Notes: generated from the letters alone by a model not told the origin. A stretch of 64,000 bases of DNA from Odontesthes bonariensis (GCF_027942865.1 NC_134509.1:21748697-21812696), one strand, 5' to 3'; counted from the first letter of the stretch, positions 48,411-63,663 are shown. Translations and numbers: made by a program.

Positions 48411-50414
48411 TACATTTTGCATCTGTAACATAATCCCTCATTCAGAGATCAGTGTGAGTGTCAGAGGGATCAGACATCCGTCAGGCTGCTCTCCGAGTGG
48501 ATTACACCCCCAGCCGGCTGCATGGAAACAGGGAACTGTGGTTGCGTAACACAGACAGTGGCACAGCGTTTTGCTTGGTCGCACTGATGTGCAGGGAAGC
48601 CTGAACTAGATGAACAGTCATTGGCAGAGAAAGGCCCACAGGCCACATCCAGCCATCCGTTAAACATTAAACAAAAACAGAGTTATTTTCTTTTATTCAA
48701 GCCAAACTTTCATATTATGTCTGACAAATAACTAATCATTTCAGATGATATGAAACACAATACTCCTACTTTGAAATATGAAGACAGATTTCAAATATTG
48801 AAACAGGTCGTTTTTTTTTTTTTACATTGAAATCTGCTCATAAACCTGATGGAACATTTCACTAATCAGCAATAGATACAAACAGATCAACGACATGATG
48901 ATTTAAAATGAAGAAAGTCAAAGTAAAGTGATCTTCTGTTGTCATTCAGAACATACTTGCAAGGAGTGCACAGCAGAATGAAACAAAGCAGAGTCAAACA
49001 GGCATAAATGGGCAACTTTTGTGACTCCTGGAGTTTCCAAAAGCAAAATGGGAGGCACAGTTTTCAGTAGTCAGGCGCCTCGCTTGTTGAACCAGCTCTG
49101 AAGAGATTTTTATCTTCAACTTAACACTCAGAAATGAGTGTTGACTCCTCACAGCTGCAGAGTGAGTGCTAACACTTTAAATCCCATATGTGGTATTAAC
49201 TAACCCTAAGAGAATGAATGAATGCACACTGGATTTTATTCATCCTGATTTTCCATCTATTCCTCCATCTTCTTTACTCGCTTCATCCATCCGTCATTGA
49301 GCGAGAGGCCGGGTCACACATCCTGATTTTAAATGACCAAAATAAATAAACGATGCGTACTTCCTTACTCTAACATGACCTGTGATAAATGTTGTTTTAA
49401 CACACTCCTCCTTACTGACAGTTTCCCCTCCACAGGGCTGTATCCTGCAGGTCCAAACTTCACAGCGGTCACGGACCTATCTTGTGCGTGATGTGGGCGA
49501 TGGAAAAGTGCATCGCATGTGATTCTGCGATTTTGTGTGTAATCGATGATTCAGAGGCCGTCACATGATGAACAGGGTTGTTTGTGCGTGAAGGAAGGGG
49601 AGAGCATTCAAATGTCACATTGGTGCAACATTCACCAGTTAAATAATAGATGTCTCACTGTGAACTCAAGCATTTTTACACTGATCTGAATGAACATAAA
49701 TGTTCAAACTAAATCCAGCAGAAAAAAATATTTCCTTTTGATTTTCTGACTTAAGGATCCATTTTTGTCTCAGAGAAAACTGCCTATCGTCTAAAGTAGG
49801 TGAGAATAGGGATGAATTCCATTATATCTTGGCAGAAATCCAATATTTTCACTAATTTTTGGTGAAACTTTGCTTCTTTTCTTATCTTAACAGTTGTAGA
49901 AGAAGTGGTTTTGTTTAAAACATTTAAATTAGGTCTCCAACTTCAAGACTTTTGGAAATCAAATCCAACTCTGCATCAATACCCCCGTTTTAAATTCTCC
50001 GATATAAAACAGGGTTAAGATACTGTTGGAAAACCTTTCAGGTGACACACTTTGCTGCATCAAAGGTTGTTTCAGCACAAGTTAACAGTCCAAGTGGGAT
50101 CACCCCCTGAGGCACAGCTGGTTCCCAGTGAGACCACACGTGCTGAAAACAAACACCATCACTCAACTAGAGGGTCAATTTGATATTTGCATTCATAGTA
50201 TTTTAATCAGCGGATATGATAAACAATAAGATCACAAATATACACAGAAAATGACCAAGTATCTCACATATTAAGGGTATAAATATCTAAGTTCTCTGTG
50301 GGAGTGACTATTTCACAAGTAAAAGAAAAAAGTTTAATTGTCAAACACACGATCACATTGATAAAAAGCTAAAAAAGTCCCATTCTTCCATCTGTAAAAA
50401 GGTCTCTGCCTCTC
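48411..50414. other. mgarp-rab33b intergenic DNA and rab33b 3'UTR
   Basis: No gene was recognised. The part nearest 50414 should be the rab33b 3'UTR (minus strand). A CCATCC-rich passage near 49.25-49.33 kb may be a repeat remnant. Confidence 0.45.
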
Positions 50415-53400
50415 TCAGCAGCAGCTCCATGGCTCTTTCACGCATCTTTTCTTGTTTATGATTTTAAAGGAACCGCTGTACGCCGGGGAATTCAGTGCCG
50501 AAAGTCTGTGCCTCTTTAGTGTGACACCAACAGCGGAGACGATGTCCTCCACTCCGTCCTGCTGATACAGCACCTTCCTGTCGCCTCCTCGCCCGTTCTT
50601 GAGCTTCTTTGGCGGGTTCTTGGCAGACGTCTCAAAGAAAATCATGCTGTGGGCTTTGGAGAAGCTCATCGCCCGCTCCTGGCTCACCTGGCTGTCCGTC
50701 CTGCGGGGATCACGAAGGTCACTCTTGTTCCCAATCAGGAATCTGGGCGGAGATGAGGAGGTGGAAAGTGACGAATGAGACATAAATCCATTTTCTTTAA
50801 AGCAATACAATGTAACATTTCTACCTTAAAATAACAGCTTGAAAAAAAATTGTGCGGCTAGAATGAGTTTTAATATTACGATTGGCCTGTCTCCTATGCC
50901 CTCCGGGGGTCTGAGTTGGAAAAACTGCGCTATGTAACTTTGCTGGAGCGGCCCGGGAGCTGAGCGGAAGTACTTCGACTTGCTTTCTGGCACACCTACC
51001 GCAAAAACAAATAGACCCCTCTCACGCTCCCAGGTACATTTGATTACTCTTACCTTCTCGGTCGACATAGCTTGCACCTTCTGACTCCTCGCCAGTTCGT
51101 CAACAAACGTGAAAGTGAAAGTGAAAGGGTGTTGTATTTACGACAGTGTAACCGTACATTACCTCCAAGCCTGTAGGGGGAGCTCCATAGTGGGATTTTT
51201 GAGAAGTTACATTGTATCGCTTTAAAGGGGAAGTTCGTTTTTTTTTTTTTTTTTAACCTGGACCTTCTTTCTGGCATAAAATACGTTCATCTACTCACGA
51301 TAACAGTTTGGTGAAAGTCGACGATATTTAGATCACTGGAGATCGGCGTATATCCATATAATGGGAGAGAACAGGGCAGAGACAATGCAGCCCCTAAATA
51401 AGGCATTATCTGTCTTTATTTCACCAATACTTTAAGACCAATGGATGAATGAATGAACGCGTACTATTGCACTGTTAGTTCAGAGCTGCTGTGTTGTTGT
51501 TATTGGGGGCCTTTCTACACACGTGTCTAGTGGGATGACGTCATCGAAGCGCCACTACAGCACAGCTCATTTACTCCGATAAGGACGTCCATCGTACTCA
51601 AAGTCGTCGTCCACGTCGTCAAAATCTGATAAATATCCTGCCATGTTGTACAAAACTAACAGCAGCAAACTCCGTGTGAAGTTAGCCGACTGTCACAGAG
51701 TGAATGAGCTGTGCTGCAGCGGCGCGCGTCGATAACGTCATCCCAGTAGACGCGTGTAGAAAGCCCCCAATAATTACAACACGGCAGCTCTGAGCTAACA
51801 GTGCAATAGTACGGATTCATTCATTCGTCTTAAAATTTATGAAATAAAGACAGACAATACCTTATTTAGAGGCTGTATTGTCTCTGCCCTGTTCTCTCCC
51901 GTTATATGGATATACACGGATCTCGAGTGATCTAAATATCTTCAGAAGGACGCCGACTTTCACCAAACTGTTATCGGTGAGTAGATGAACGTATTTTATG
52001 CCAGAAATAATTTCCAGGTTTAAAAAAAAAAAAACGAACCTCCCCTTTAAGTAGAAGTACCTGCAGAGAGCTGGTGCACTCACCTCGGTATTTCATGACC
52101 CACAGAGTTCTGCCGGCACTCCTCTATCCAAGCAGTCAGCCCATTAAAACTAGCCTGGCAGGTGACATCATAAACAAAGAGCACGGTGTGGACGTTACGA
52201 TAGTACTGTTGCACCATAGACTTCCGAAAGCGCTCCTGTCCTGCCGTGTCCCACAGCTGGAGCTGGTTGTGAGGAGGGGAAATTAAAAAGAAAGTCAAAG
52301 ATTGACATGTGGAATTTTCTCGAAGGAAGGTGGCAAAGACACAAATATGAAAAAGAGGAACTGAATGAGGCAGAGAGGATAAAAATAACTTGTGTTGAAA
52401 TCCCTCAGACTAGGAAGAATCGCACACACGGAGAAAAACAGTGAGTCATCTCTGAGAGGGAACAAAGAAAACAAATAGACTGATCTGATCGTTGGACTGA
52501 TTTGCTCATGAAAATGATCTGCACAATGTTAATAAAATCCTTTCAAAATTTCAGTGGAACAAACAAAAAGTGGCCAAAATCAGACAAAGAGAAGCAGTCT
52601 GTAAAGCCAAATGTTTGATGAATCCCGGACAAAAGCAGAGAGCAGGTGGAGGCGTGAACCACCAAATGCACGAAACATGGTGCAGATCAGCAAAGTGAGG
52701 AACCTGTAATACGTTGGTGAAGAGTCGACTCTCTGAAATGGATAAATATGACTCTGGCCTGGAGGATACGCCCTCCAAGGTGCCCTAACTTTCAGTCAAA
52801 GTGCTTTGAAACGACAGCTCCATCTTTGTATTAAACACCGTAAGTGTTGTTTTGGAAGGAATATCTTTAAATTCAAAGTTACCTCAAGCATCGGCTTCAC
52901 AGATTACTTTGGGTAAGAGGACTTGTGACTGAATCAGGAACCCCTGGGAGCTCGAGGGATGCATCGATCGATTGGCTGGTAATCAGAACAACTTTGACTG
53001 GTGACTGGCCAATAGCAATATTTCAGAGGTTAAAAAATGTTTTCCTGGGGTCAGTAAACACACCACGCACATGGCAATACAGCCATAGACGGGTACCTAC
53101 AATCGTGTCTTTAGTTTTTTACTGTGAGCGAAGAAGGCCCAAAGCTAACAGTTTGTAATATCTGTAAAGGGAAACTGCATTGATCGGCTTGGCTGGAGAT
53201 GTGGTAAATCAGATTTGTTGCATTCCCCCTTTTTATATTATCAGTTTTCACTTCCAAAACTAGACATGTAACTCCTCTCTGATGCACTTTTACCCTTTGA
53301 GATGGTTAATACAAGAGAAAGCAGTTGGAGATCTAATATCTGGGAGCATTTCATTCCTTCTTGTTGCAGTTCCAGTGAGTGAGTAAATATTATTCATGGC

Positions 53401-56400
53401 CGATGTTTTCTGTTGAATGTTCAATTAAAACAAAAATGATCTTATATCGAATCAGGGAGTCAGTCTCATTCTACAGCCCAACAAATGCAATGGGTGCATA
53501 ATTATTGGTTCTTAGACTCAAAATCCTGAAACTTTGTGGTCTTGACACAATCTTATTATTCTTTTCAATGAGCATGGCCTTAAAGGGGAAGTTATTTATT
53601 TATTTTTTTTAAACCTGGACCTTATTTCTGGCTTAAAATATGTTCATCTACTCACCGATAACAGTTTGGTGAAAGTCGGCGTCCTTTGGATGCTATTTAG
53701 ATCACTTAGCTAAGAGCTGCCGTGTTGTTGTTATTGGGTGCCATTTTACTGAGCTTATTTACTCCGTGCTCTGTGACAGCTAACTTCTCACGGAGTTTGC
53801 TACTACTAGTTTTGTGCAACATGGCAATTTGGAAATACGCAATAACGAACCATGTTACCAGCAGCAGTAGCAAATTCCGTGTAAAGATGCTGCTGCAGCG
53901 GTGCGGCGATGACGTCATCCTACTAGATGTGTGTGTAGAAAGCCCCCGATAGCCCCCAATAACAACAACACTGCAGCTCTGAGCTAACAGTGCAATACTA
54001 CACGTTCATTCATTCATTCATTTGTCTTAAAGTATTGGTGAAATAAAGACAGATAATGCCTTATTTAGAGGCTGTATTGTCTCTGCCCTGTTCTCTCCCG
54101 TTATATGGATATACGCGGATCTCGAGTGATCTAAATATCTTCCGAAGGATGCCGACTTTCACCAAACTGTTATCGGTGAGTACATGAACGTATTTTATGC
54201 CAGAAATAAAGGTCCAGGTTTAACAAAAAAACAAAACGAACTTCCCCTTTAAACTTCGTTTTTGTCTGGACTGAGATGTGACTCGACTTATTTGAGTTTT
54301 AAAGCTATGGTAGGTATTCCTAGAGAGCTAGCAAGATTCGAAAGTGTCCCCTCCTCTAAGCTCCACCCACCCCCTCCCCATTCCGTCAGTGCTTCATCCA
54401 AAGCCGGTAGAACCGCGTGCGCACACGGAGCAGGGAGCCGACAGAGGGGGGCGTAGGCAGAAAGCAGAGGCATCTGATTGGTTTTTTGTAGGCGCTCCGA
54501 TCGGTCAGCTTTTTCTCAGTCCTGCAGTTGCCACAGAGGTCTGATTATTTTCGTCCCTTTTTTTAAATACATCTTGTATAGATTTCTCTCAGGATAGACA
54601 GACCATTTCACCCAGTATTACAAAATGTGTTTCTGAACAGGATTACCAACCATGTCTTTAAGCGTCTTCTGTGATTTGACTTTAACTTGACTTGACTTAA
54701 AGCTTGAAACTTGTTTTTAAAACAGACTTTAAAGCTAAAGTACCTTTAATAATAGAAAATGAGAAAAGTGCAAATGTCTGCAACATTTGGACCGAATCCA
54801 AATTATCCTCCCTTGGCCTTAATATTTGGGTTTGGGTTCCCCTTACCCCCCTTTTACACAGGTGAGACCCCTCTTTTCTTTTAGGGGCCAGTGAGTTGTG
54901 GTCATGCAGCACTTCGAACAGGGTTTTGAGGAACGTTTGGTTGGCTATAGGACCTCTAATCCATCTCCAAAAGAAAAGGGGAGGATTTAGTCAGGATTAA
55001 CAACGACGAGCCTGTGTAAACACTGAAGATACTCATGATGAGCAACTGGACTGGAAAGAGGAGCTTTTCTTCCCCATCTATCTGTTGCTTTCCAATCTTA
55101 TATTAATACAGAAGATACACTCAACTACACGTGGCACTGATATGAAAACAATCATTAGGCAAAAAGCCTAATGCTCTATTCTGGACATGCTGTAAACAAA
55201 AACAAAAAAAGTGTTTTCCATAGAAAATTCTTTGCATCGTCTCTTCCCTTCTGCGTAGAATGACTCTACAAGCTTGGCACACTTCTGTTTTGGAGGTTTC
55301 TTTAGCGTAGAGTAGCGTAGCGCAGACAGATTAGATGGGGAGAATGAGTACGCAACCATTTTAGGTTCTCACCAGAGATACATCGAAGCGTTCAGGTACA
55401 GATTCTGGCTGGATCCACTAAAAACCTGAGCCTTCACCTAAAATTGTAAGCAATGTCGAAAAGGTTTTCAGCTCCTTATTTTTCCACATCGATCTTTCCT
55501 ACTATGCCGACTAGTCTCCCAGTACATGTGAGAGGAAAACCAGAAGTTTCCACCATAATGTGTCACAGTAAGACTGATCTTCATGCTTGGTTTTCCCTCC
55601 GATACGCACGACCTCCTGAGACCTCATCGAAATATGCATGTGCCTTCCTAATCACGGCAGAGGTAGAGCTCAAGTATCACTAGAACCAGTGAATAATAAA
55701 GTATATGGGACATCTAACTCTTTTGTTTTTATCAAAGGGTTCCAAAAACCTTTTCGTCTTTGTGGTTAATTGTGTGTAAATTGGCGAGAAGAACAAAATA
55801 ATCTTAATATACTTTAAGGTGAGTTTGACTGAAAACTTCCTGTTGGCACCAATTCACTCGAGGCTTGACCTCAAGCTTTGGTGGACGTCAATTTGAAGTT
55901 TAGGACCCTGGGATGTTGTTTAACCCTGAAATATCACACACACACACACCTTCACGTCTTGTAACAGAGCAGAAAACCTTTGATAATATATAGGCTATAT
56001 AAAAAAACTCCCATTCCCCTCTGACAGACACTTCCTCTGTCATGTGGGCATTTCAAAACACTCAGGAAACACACAGACCAGCCAACACCCACAGTTTTTT
56101 GTTATATACATGAAAAGCAATAAAACAGACTCCACGATCATCTTGATACAACTTCCCACAAATCACAGCGGCACCCTGGAAAAGTCACTTCAGAATGAAA
56201 TGCGCTGAGGATCTCACAGAGAACAGGCCACTGAACTCAAGTCTCTCAGTGATTTACAGGCTGCAAACACAAGCAGTTCTGCTGATTTTCTGCCATCCAG
56301 AGAATTTTCTGTCATTCAGTCTCAGACAAACAATCCTGTGTAAATCCAACAAAGGCGCTACAGTGTAGGCACAAAGAAAGATTAATTAGTTGTGAGAAAG

Positions 56401-56876
56401 GATAAAAAAATGTAATATTTTTTTTTAAAACAAACTCTTAGAACCTTATCTAATAAGATCTTTTGGTGCAATTTACTGAAAAAAAACCAACACAAAACCT
56501 ATAAAAGTCTCACTTTGGTTCGTTTTCTTTTAAAAGCTGGTCAGCAGTCACAACTGTGCGTAAAAATGCAGCCTGTTTAGTCCTTCCTTGAGCACAAATT
56601 CCTTACCTCCGAGCTAATTATTTTGCTTTTGAGTGATGCTAAGAATGAACCTCTTACCTTAATTCTCTCTCCATCAATATCCACCATTCTCTCGCGGAAA
56701 TCCACCCCGATGGTGGCCTCCACTCTGCTGGGGAACTCTCCGGCGCACAGTCGGTGCGTGAGGCAGGTTTTTCCCACCCCGGAGTCTCCAATCACAAGCA
56801 CTTTGAAAGTCCGACAGCGGGTTAACAGGGAGGACACACTCCCCAGAGAGCTCGAAAACTCAAGAGATGACTCCAT
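50415..56876 (-). CDS. rab33b: Rab33B-like small GTPase, three coding exons
   Basis: Exons are 56876-56658, 52262-52084 and 50742-50415, joining in phase to 241 residues (human RAB33B 229). The start MESSLE matches the second Met of human RAB33B (MAEEMESSLE). GTP-binding motifs are intact: P-loop GDSGVGKT, switch [31 protein letters not shown] and ETSAK. The conserved blocks YYRNVH and WIEEC favour the Rab33 family, and synteny favours RAB33B over RAB33A. Rab33B recruits ATG16L1 and acts in Golgi traffic and autophagosome formation. The C-terminus ends in CC, a geranylgeranylation signal, where human RAB33B has CWC. The segment after ETSAKN carries a basic insertion ([14 protein letters not shown]) not in human. 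Introns 1 and 2 are loaded with TTAA MITEs. Confidence 0.9.
50797..51225. mobile_element. TTAA-flanked MITE in rab33b intron 2
   Basis: Inverted ends TTAAAGCAATACAATGTAAC (50797-50816) and GTTACATTGTATCGCTTTAA (51206-51225) differ at one position. TTAA is at both borders, the target of piggyBac-type elements. No coding sequence is present. Its right TTAA (51222-51225) is also the left TTAA of the next element. Confidence 0.85.
51222..52050. mobile_element. TTAA-flanked foldback MITE, copy 1
   Basis: The 829-bp element is nearly a complete palindrome. It runs from TTAAAGGGGAAGTTCG to CGAACCTCCCCTTTAA with arms of roughly 340 bp around a central loop of about 150 bp. Matching arm segments include AACAGTTTGGTGAAAGTCG against CGACTTTCACCAAACTGTT. 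It ends 33 bp from the 3' edge of rab33b exon 2. There is no transposase. The TTAA border suggests mobilisation by a piggyBac-type enzyme. Confidence 0.88.
52945..53240 (+). mobile_element. Possible hAT remnant with BED-finger trace
   Basis: GGGATGCATCGATCGATTGG resembles hAT terminal sequences. A downstream reading [13 protein letters not shown] resembles the CxxC part of a BED zinc finger of hAT transposases. The rest of the transposase and the other end are not seen. Confidence 0.3.
53580..54252. mobile_element. TTAA-flanked foldback MITE, copy 2
   Basis: Same family as 51222-52050, with the same terminal motif TTAAAGGGGAAGT and ACTTCCCCTTTAA and TTAA at both sides. The left arm is shortened, so the palindrome is incomplete. 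The right half is very close to that of copy 1. Confidence 0.87.
54299..54661. mobile_element. Third TTAA-flanked MITE family in rab33b intron 1
   Basis: The ends TTAAAGCTATGGTAGGTATTCC and, inverted, TTAAAGACATGGTTGGTAATCC are imperfect inverted repeats bordered by TTAA. The element is 363 bp and non-coding. It lies only 47 bp from foldback copy 2. Confidence 0.7.
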
Positions 56877-57479
56877 CTGCCTGTGGATTAACGGTGATAG
56901 CAAAGCGTAAAATACGCGCTTGGCCTCAGAGATCCAAACAACAGCTGGACAGTTGTTAGTGTCTGCAAGCTTTTAAGAAACGCTCTACAGCAAAGATCTG
57001 CGTGGGTGTAAAAGGAGGAGAAGGGGGCCGTTCCGTTTAGCAGTCCGTGTTTCATTTGACAGCATGGTGATGAGCGCGACCTGAGGGTGGAGAGTTCATC
57101 TCGCACATTTCTTTCAAGGCTGATGAGCCTGATTGATTGTCTGCAAATGCGTCGTTACAACTTCCTACTTTTAAATAAAGCAAACAGACCTATAGTCAAA
57201 GTGTTAAGACGTCCACGGACAGGTTATCTGGTGGGGTAGCAGCCCTGATAACGCAATAATTTTGTCTGGGACACAAAGGAAAAGGTTTGCTTAACTTAGT
57301 TCATGACTAATCCTCTCACCTGCCTGAGGAACAGCACGCTGCTGCTCCCTGCCGGTGGACCCGGACTCACACCGACACCCGGAGGCTCTGCTCGGCTCTG
57401 CTCTGCTGTTGGACCACGGTTTAACACATTTTATTAATTTGTTTTTACATGTACGCGCAGCTTCTTCATTCCAAAGCTT

Positions 57480-57800
57480 AAAAAGCTGTTGCCCCTGAAT
57501 GATTGAGAGGAAACATGGCCCCACCAAAAAGAGCCGTCAGCCGAAACACTGGAAAGGATTATAAAACTCCTTCAAGAAGACAATTCAGCTGTGAAGCTGA
57601 ACATGTTGGTTTTTGGAGCAAGTACAAACACAATGGGAAGGCTGTAAAAGGGAAACATACAGGACGACCAAGGCAGACGTCAAACTCAGAGCAAAATGTC
57701 TGAAAAAATTTAAAATATACAACAAATAAACAGAAACAGGAGTTGATGTTTGTGAGCAAACTGAAAGAAACCAACTGAAGGAAAATGGGATTTTCATCAT
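57480..57800 (+). mobile_element. Tc1/mariner fragment
   Basis: The plus strand shows MAPPKRAVSRNTGKDYKTPS and a KGKHTGRPRQTS block, a transposase DNA-binding region with the GRPR motif. DNA such as GAAACAGGAGTTGATGTTTG matches the copy near 42.6 kb. The catalytic domain is absent. Confidence 0.6.
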
Positions 57801-58559
57801 CGGCGGAGTTTGCGGGAGGGCAGGGAGGGCAATGCCCCCTGGTGGTCAAAAGAGTCAATTACTGTGTTCCCAAATTAATTCGAAACAATTTAATGAAAAA
57901 AATATCTAAATATTTACAAGTGACATAAAGCACACACAGTGACGGTAAATATATCAGACCATGATGCTACGGTTACGCACAGTGTGTGGTTGGCTCAGAT
58001 CTCGGGACTGTCTATTAGACTGTTTTTTTTTTTGTTTTTTTGCCCTCCCTGGCATGAATCTCAAACTCCCTATGGTTATACGCACATATTCAGAAGAAGA
58101 ACAAACTTTTCGCTCAGAAATGCATGTCTTAATATAAGTAGGCTAATGCCTTCATTTTGTGTTTATAGCTTTTAACCCACATATTCTGCCTGTTTTGGTC
58201 TCATTTATTGCATTAATATGTTTTTATTAAGGATTGTATTAATAGGCAACACATTATGGCTGTGAAGAAATGTAGATTAAATGGGAAGTGCCACATGAAC
58301 TCAAGTTGCTGAATCTCCTGTGTGTAGCCAGTTTAAGGCCCCTTTATCTCCTGAAAAAAAAATCCAAATTTTATCACACAGAAGCCTTGTTTTCGTCTAA
58401 GGAGCAATCATTCAAGTTTCGTTGTCTTGACGGTTATCAGTCCGAGATAATTCAGGGAAACAGTCACTTTCTCATCAGCCTTTCAAACTGTGGCACCTTT
58501 TAAAAAAAAAAAGGTTGAAATTGAAACCACTCAAACGCAACCATTTTATGTTGTTTACC

Positions 58560-58750
58560 ACCGTCACTTTATTGCTATGAAGTTCAAACCGAGCATCAGA
58601 ATGGGGAAGAAAGGGGATTTAAGTGACTTTGAACGTGGCCTGGATGTTGGTGCCAGACGGGCTGAAAACCATCTCTGAACGCACAGCAGGTGGAACCTTG
58701 AAGAAGATGGGTAGCAGCAGCAGGAGACCACCCCGGGTGCCGCTCCTGTC
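58560..58750 (+). mobile_element. Internally deleted Tc1-like fragment
   Basis: MGKKGDLSDFERGLDVGARR is the start of a common teleost Tc1 transposase DNA-binding domain. It is joined directly to a sequence reading TISERTAGGTLKKMGSSSRR (with frame shift), which normally lies well downstream. The intervening helix-turn-helix coding sequence is deleted. Confidence 0.75.
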
Positions 58751-61052
58751 AGCTGAAAAATGACATTTCCGCTAGTTCCGCTAACGGGTTAAATTAAATT
58801 TTGGGTAGTGAAGCTACCACAGGGGTCCACAGGGGTCTCAAAATTAAACAAATTTACCCGGTAGCTGCACTACTGAAAATAAATCAGTAGTAAATAACTG
58901 AAATTTACCCTTAAATTTACCTTTAATTTAAATTTCAAATTCCAAAATGTGAAGCTGTTGGTTGGTTTTACGTCTCATCTATGAATGGAACCACTGCCAG
59001 GGGGTCGTACACATACAACAGTTTGAAGAGGCAACCACCCTTTGTACACATAAAGACTAAAACAGAGTATAAGACTGAGGCTATTCGTATATTTTGGTAA
59101 CTTTACTGTAGTTTTTGTATCTCGATGACAGCAGCTCAAACTATCAGGAAAGGGTGACAGGAATGAGAACCATTTCCTCTCATGTAGCTCACAGTTCTGT
59201 ATAAAATAACACATTTTCATTACATATGGTTATTGCTGGTGCAGGAATGACCTCCTGAATCTCTCTGTGGTTGAAGGCGCCTCATGCTGATAACAACGCT
59301 GTTTCAACACAGCGTTACGCAGATGTTGGTCAGTGTTTACTCAATCTAAAGGAAGGATTACAGGCTCATGAGTGTACAAACTCATTTTGTTTAGCAGCTA
59401 AAACAATCAACGTATCTTTAAAGTAACTTTCGACGATTTAAACTGGGCCTAAAAATGCTATTAAGGGCTAAAAATGGCATTGTACACCTGGGCTGGATTT
59501 GCTTTCTGATCAAACTGGTGACAATTTACACCTCGAGTGATTACAGAAACCATTCTCATGATGTAAAATTGATGAGAAATCAGGTTTAATCCTTCTACTT
59601 TGATGGCATTTATTAAATGCATTTTTATATAAAGTGGCTTCATCCGCAAACCGCCTCACAAAAGCTCGGATTGACCTGAATCGCAGCAGCTCGTCCTAGA
59701 AAACGAACAAAAAAAGCCGCAAATACACAAAAAGTAAAGTATTTTTTCCTTTAGATTTTAATACAAAAATCCAGAGATATCATACATCACCATCTCAGAT
59801 TTAATCTTTCACATTAGAACCCAAATAGAGGAAAAAGGGGAAGATTACCAAAAATGTGAGAAACAGAAGTAAAATTGCGTCCAGATGTTGTCACAGCAGC
59901 ATCAGGCTTTGATGCCCATTTCTCACCTTTACAGGAGCCACTTTCACTGGAGGAGAACTCTCTGCTGGATGTGCTAAAGGCTCATTTGCACTTTTTTTTT
60001 TTTTTTCTCTTCTCTTTTAAACATGCAGATAAAACCATTTCTAACAACAGCAACACAAAATGTGTCTCTGCCTGGAGCCTCGGGGACTTTTATCAACGAT
60101 CCACTGTGGGCAGGGAGGTGTCTACGTATTGCTTAGGTTAACCCGTCTCTGTCAGAGCTAGAACAAAGAATAGATAAGAGTAGCGGTGTATTGATACGGA
60201 GCACAACACACAATCTTTACAGTTTTATTTCTGTGCTACAAGGTGCTCCATAAGAACAGACAGGGGATTACATGTTCCCAAGTTGAACCTGGAACTGTGA
60301 GGGAAGCACATTCTGATCATAAACTGTCCACGTGTGAGGAGACGGTCTCTGCTGCGCCCCTGCAGGGATCAGGCCTTTCCCCACACAGTCCACTGAGCAT
60401 CAGCAGTTTACTGGAGGGGTTTTTTACAGCAGATTCAGGTGCACCTGTGGTCGCTGGATGTCCTCAGTAACTCGTCCCGCTAAGCTTCCTACAGATCAGA
60501 GATCAGATCCGCTCAGCCCCCCCGTCCCCAAGCGACAGCTGTGTCCTATTTTCATTTAAATTAGATTTTCTTTTAAAATGAGGGAACACAGTATGTGAGA
60601 GTTGAGTTAGAGCAACACAGAGTCAAACTCGAATGGCTGCCGTCACCGTTATTGATCATCTTGGAGGAAACCAGCAGTCCGTGTGTCACAGTTTGTTGCC
60701 CCTGTTTGACAATGACTTTATTTTCATGTTCAGCATGGTTGTAGACTCTGTTAAAAAAGTAAAATGTTTGTTCTGTCATCTTCCGCTTCCCCCCCGCCGC
60801 CCGCCCTCCCACCCGCCCCGCCCAGCCCATTAACCCAGAAATACTCACGCACTCAACACACACACAGTCCTGAATTTCACCCACGAGGGAGAGAGCCAAG
60901 CCATGCCAGGTCAGACCTGATTAAGCTGAGCCCAACGACGAAACACAAATTTCCGCTTCCTGTGTCCGGCTCTACAAAATGGCTGCCAGGCGTACCGCAA
61001 GGCTCCGTGCTCGACCCAATTCCTTTTTGCATCCGCTGTTGTTCCGTCGCGC

Positions 61053-63258
<2,206 letters not shown>

Positions 63259-63663
63259 CTGAAAACATGAGATGCGAGACACGTGTGAGCAGAGCCAACG
63301 ATGAAGCCGGAACGAACCCGGTTATCATGTCAACTCATTCAGTGTTACAGCCGGCCTGTTACTGTTCATGTCATGTGTTCCAACGTCTTATGTCATAGAC
63401 GGTAGAAGAAGGACTTTTAAAGAAGAACGTGAAAGATCTTTTGGTTTTGGAAATAGGAGTAGAAGTACTTCTGCATCCAAAACCTGAAACCTGAGGTTTT
63501 TCCTCGACACAAAGTTCCCTGAAATAACTTTCTGCTGTGAGGCTTAATGAGCTGGAGGTGAACCACAAAGTGAGCATTTCATTTGGAAGCACATTTTATT
63601 GTAATTTAAAGTCTAGCATGAGTTTGTTCTTCTTGGATGATGCAGAGCATACAGCTCCCGATC

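Larger units (their letters stand above)
56877..61052. other. rab33b-naa15 intergenic DNA
   Basis: Next to 56877 lies the rab33b upstream region; a GC-rich patch with CpGs at 57.32-57.42 kb is a plausible promoter. Two Tc1 relics are listed separately. The side nearest 61052 should hold the naa15 3'UTR. Minus-strand AATAAA occurs near 60.72 kb and near 60.23 kb. No other gene was recognised. Confidence 0.45.

Noticed and set aside
44400-50414. Search for ndufc1 between mgarp exon 2 and rab33b
   Set aside because: No frame matched the NDUFC1 sequence I know, so no feature was reported.
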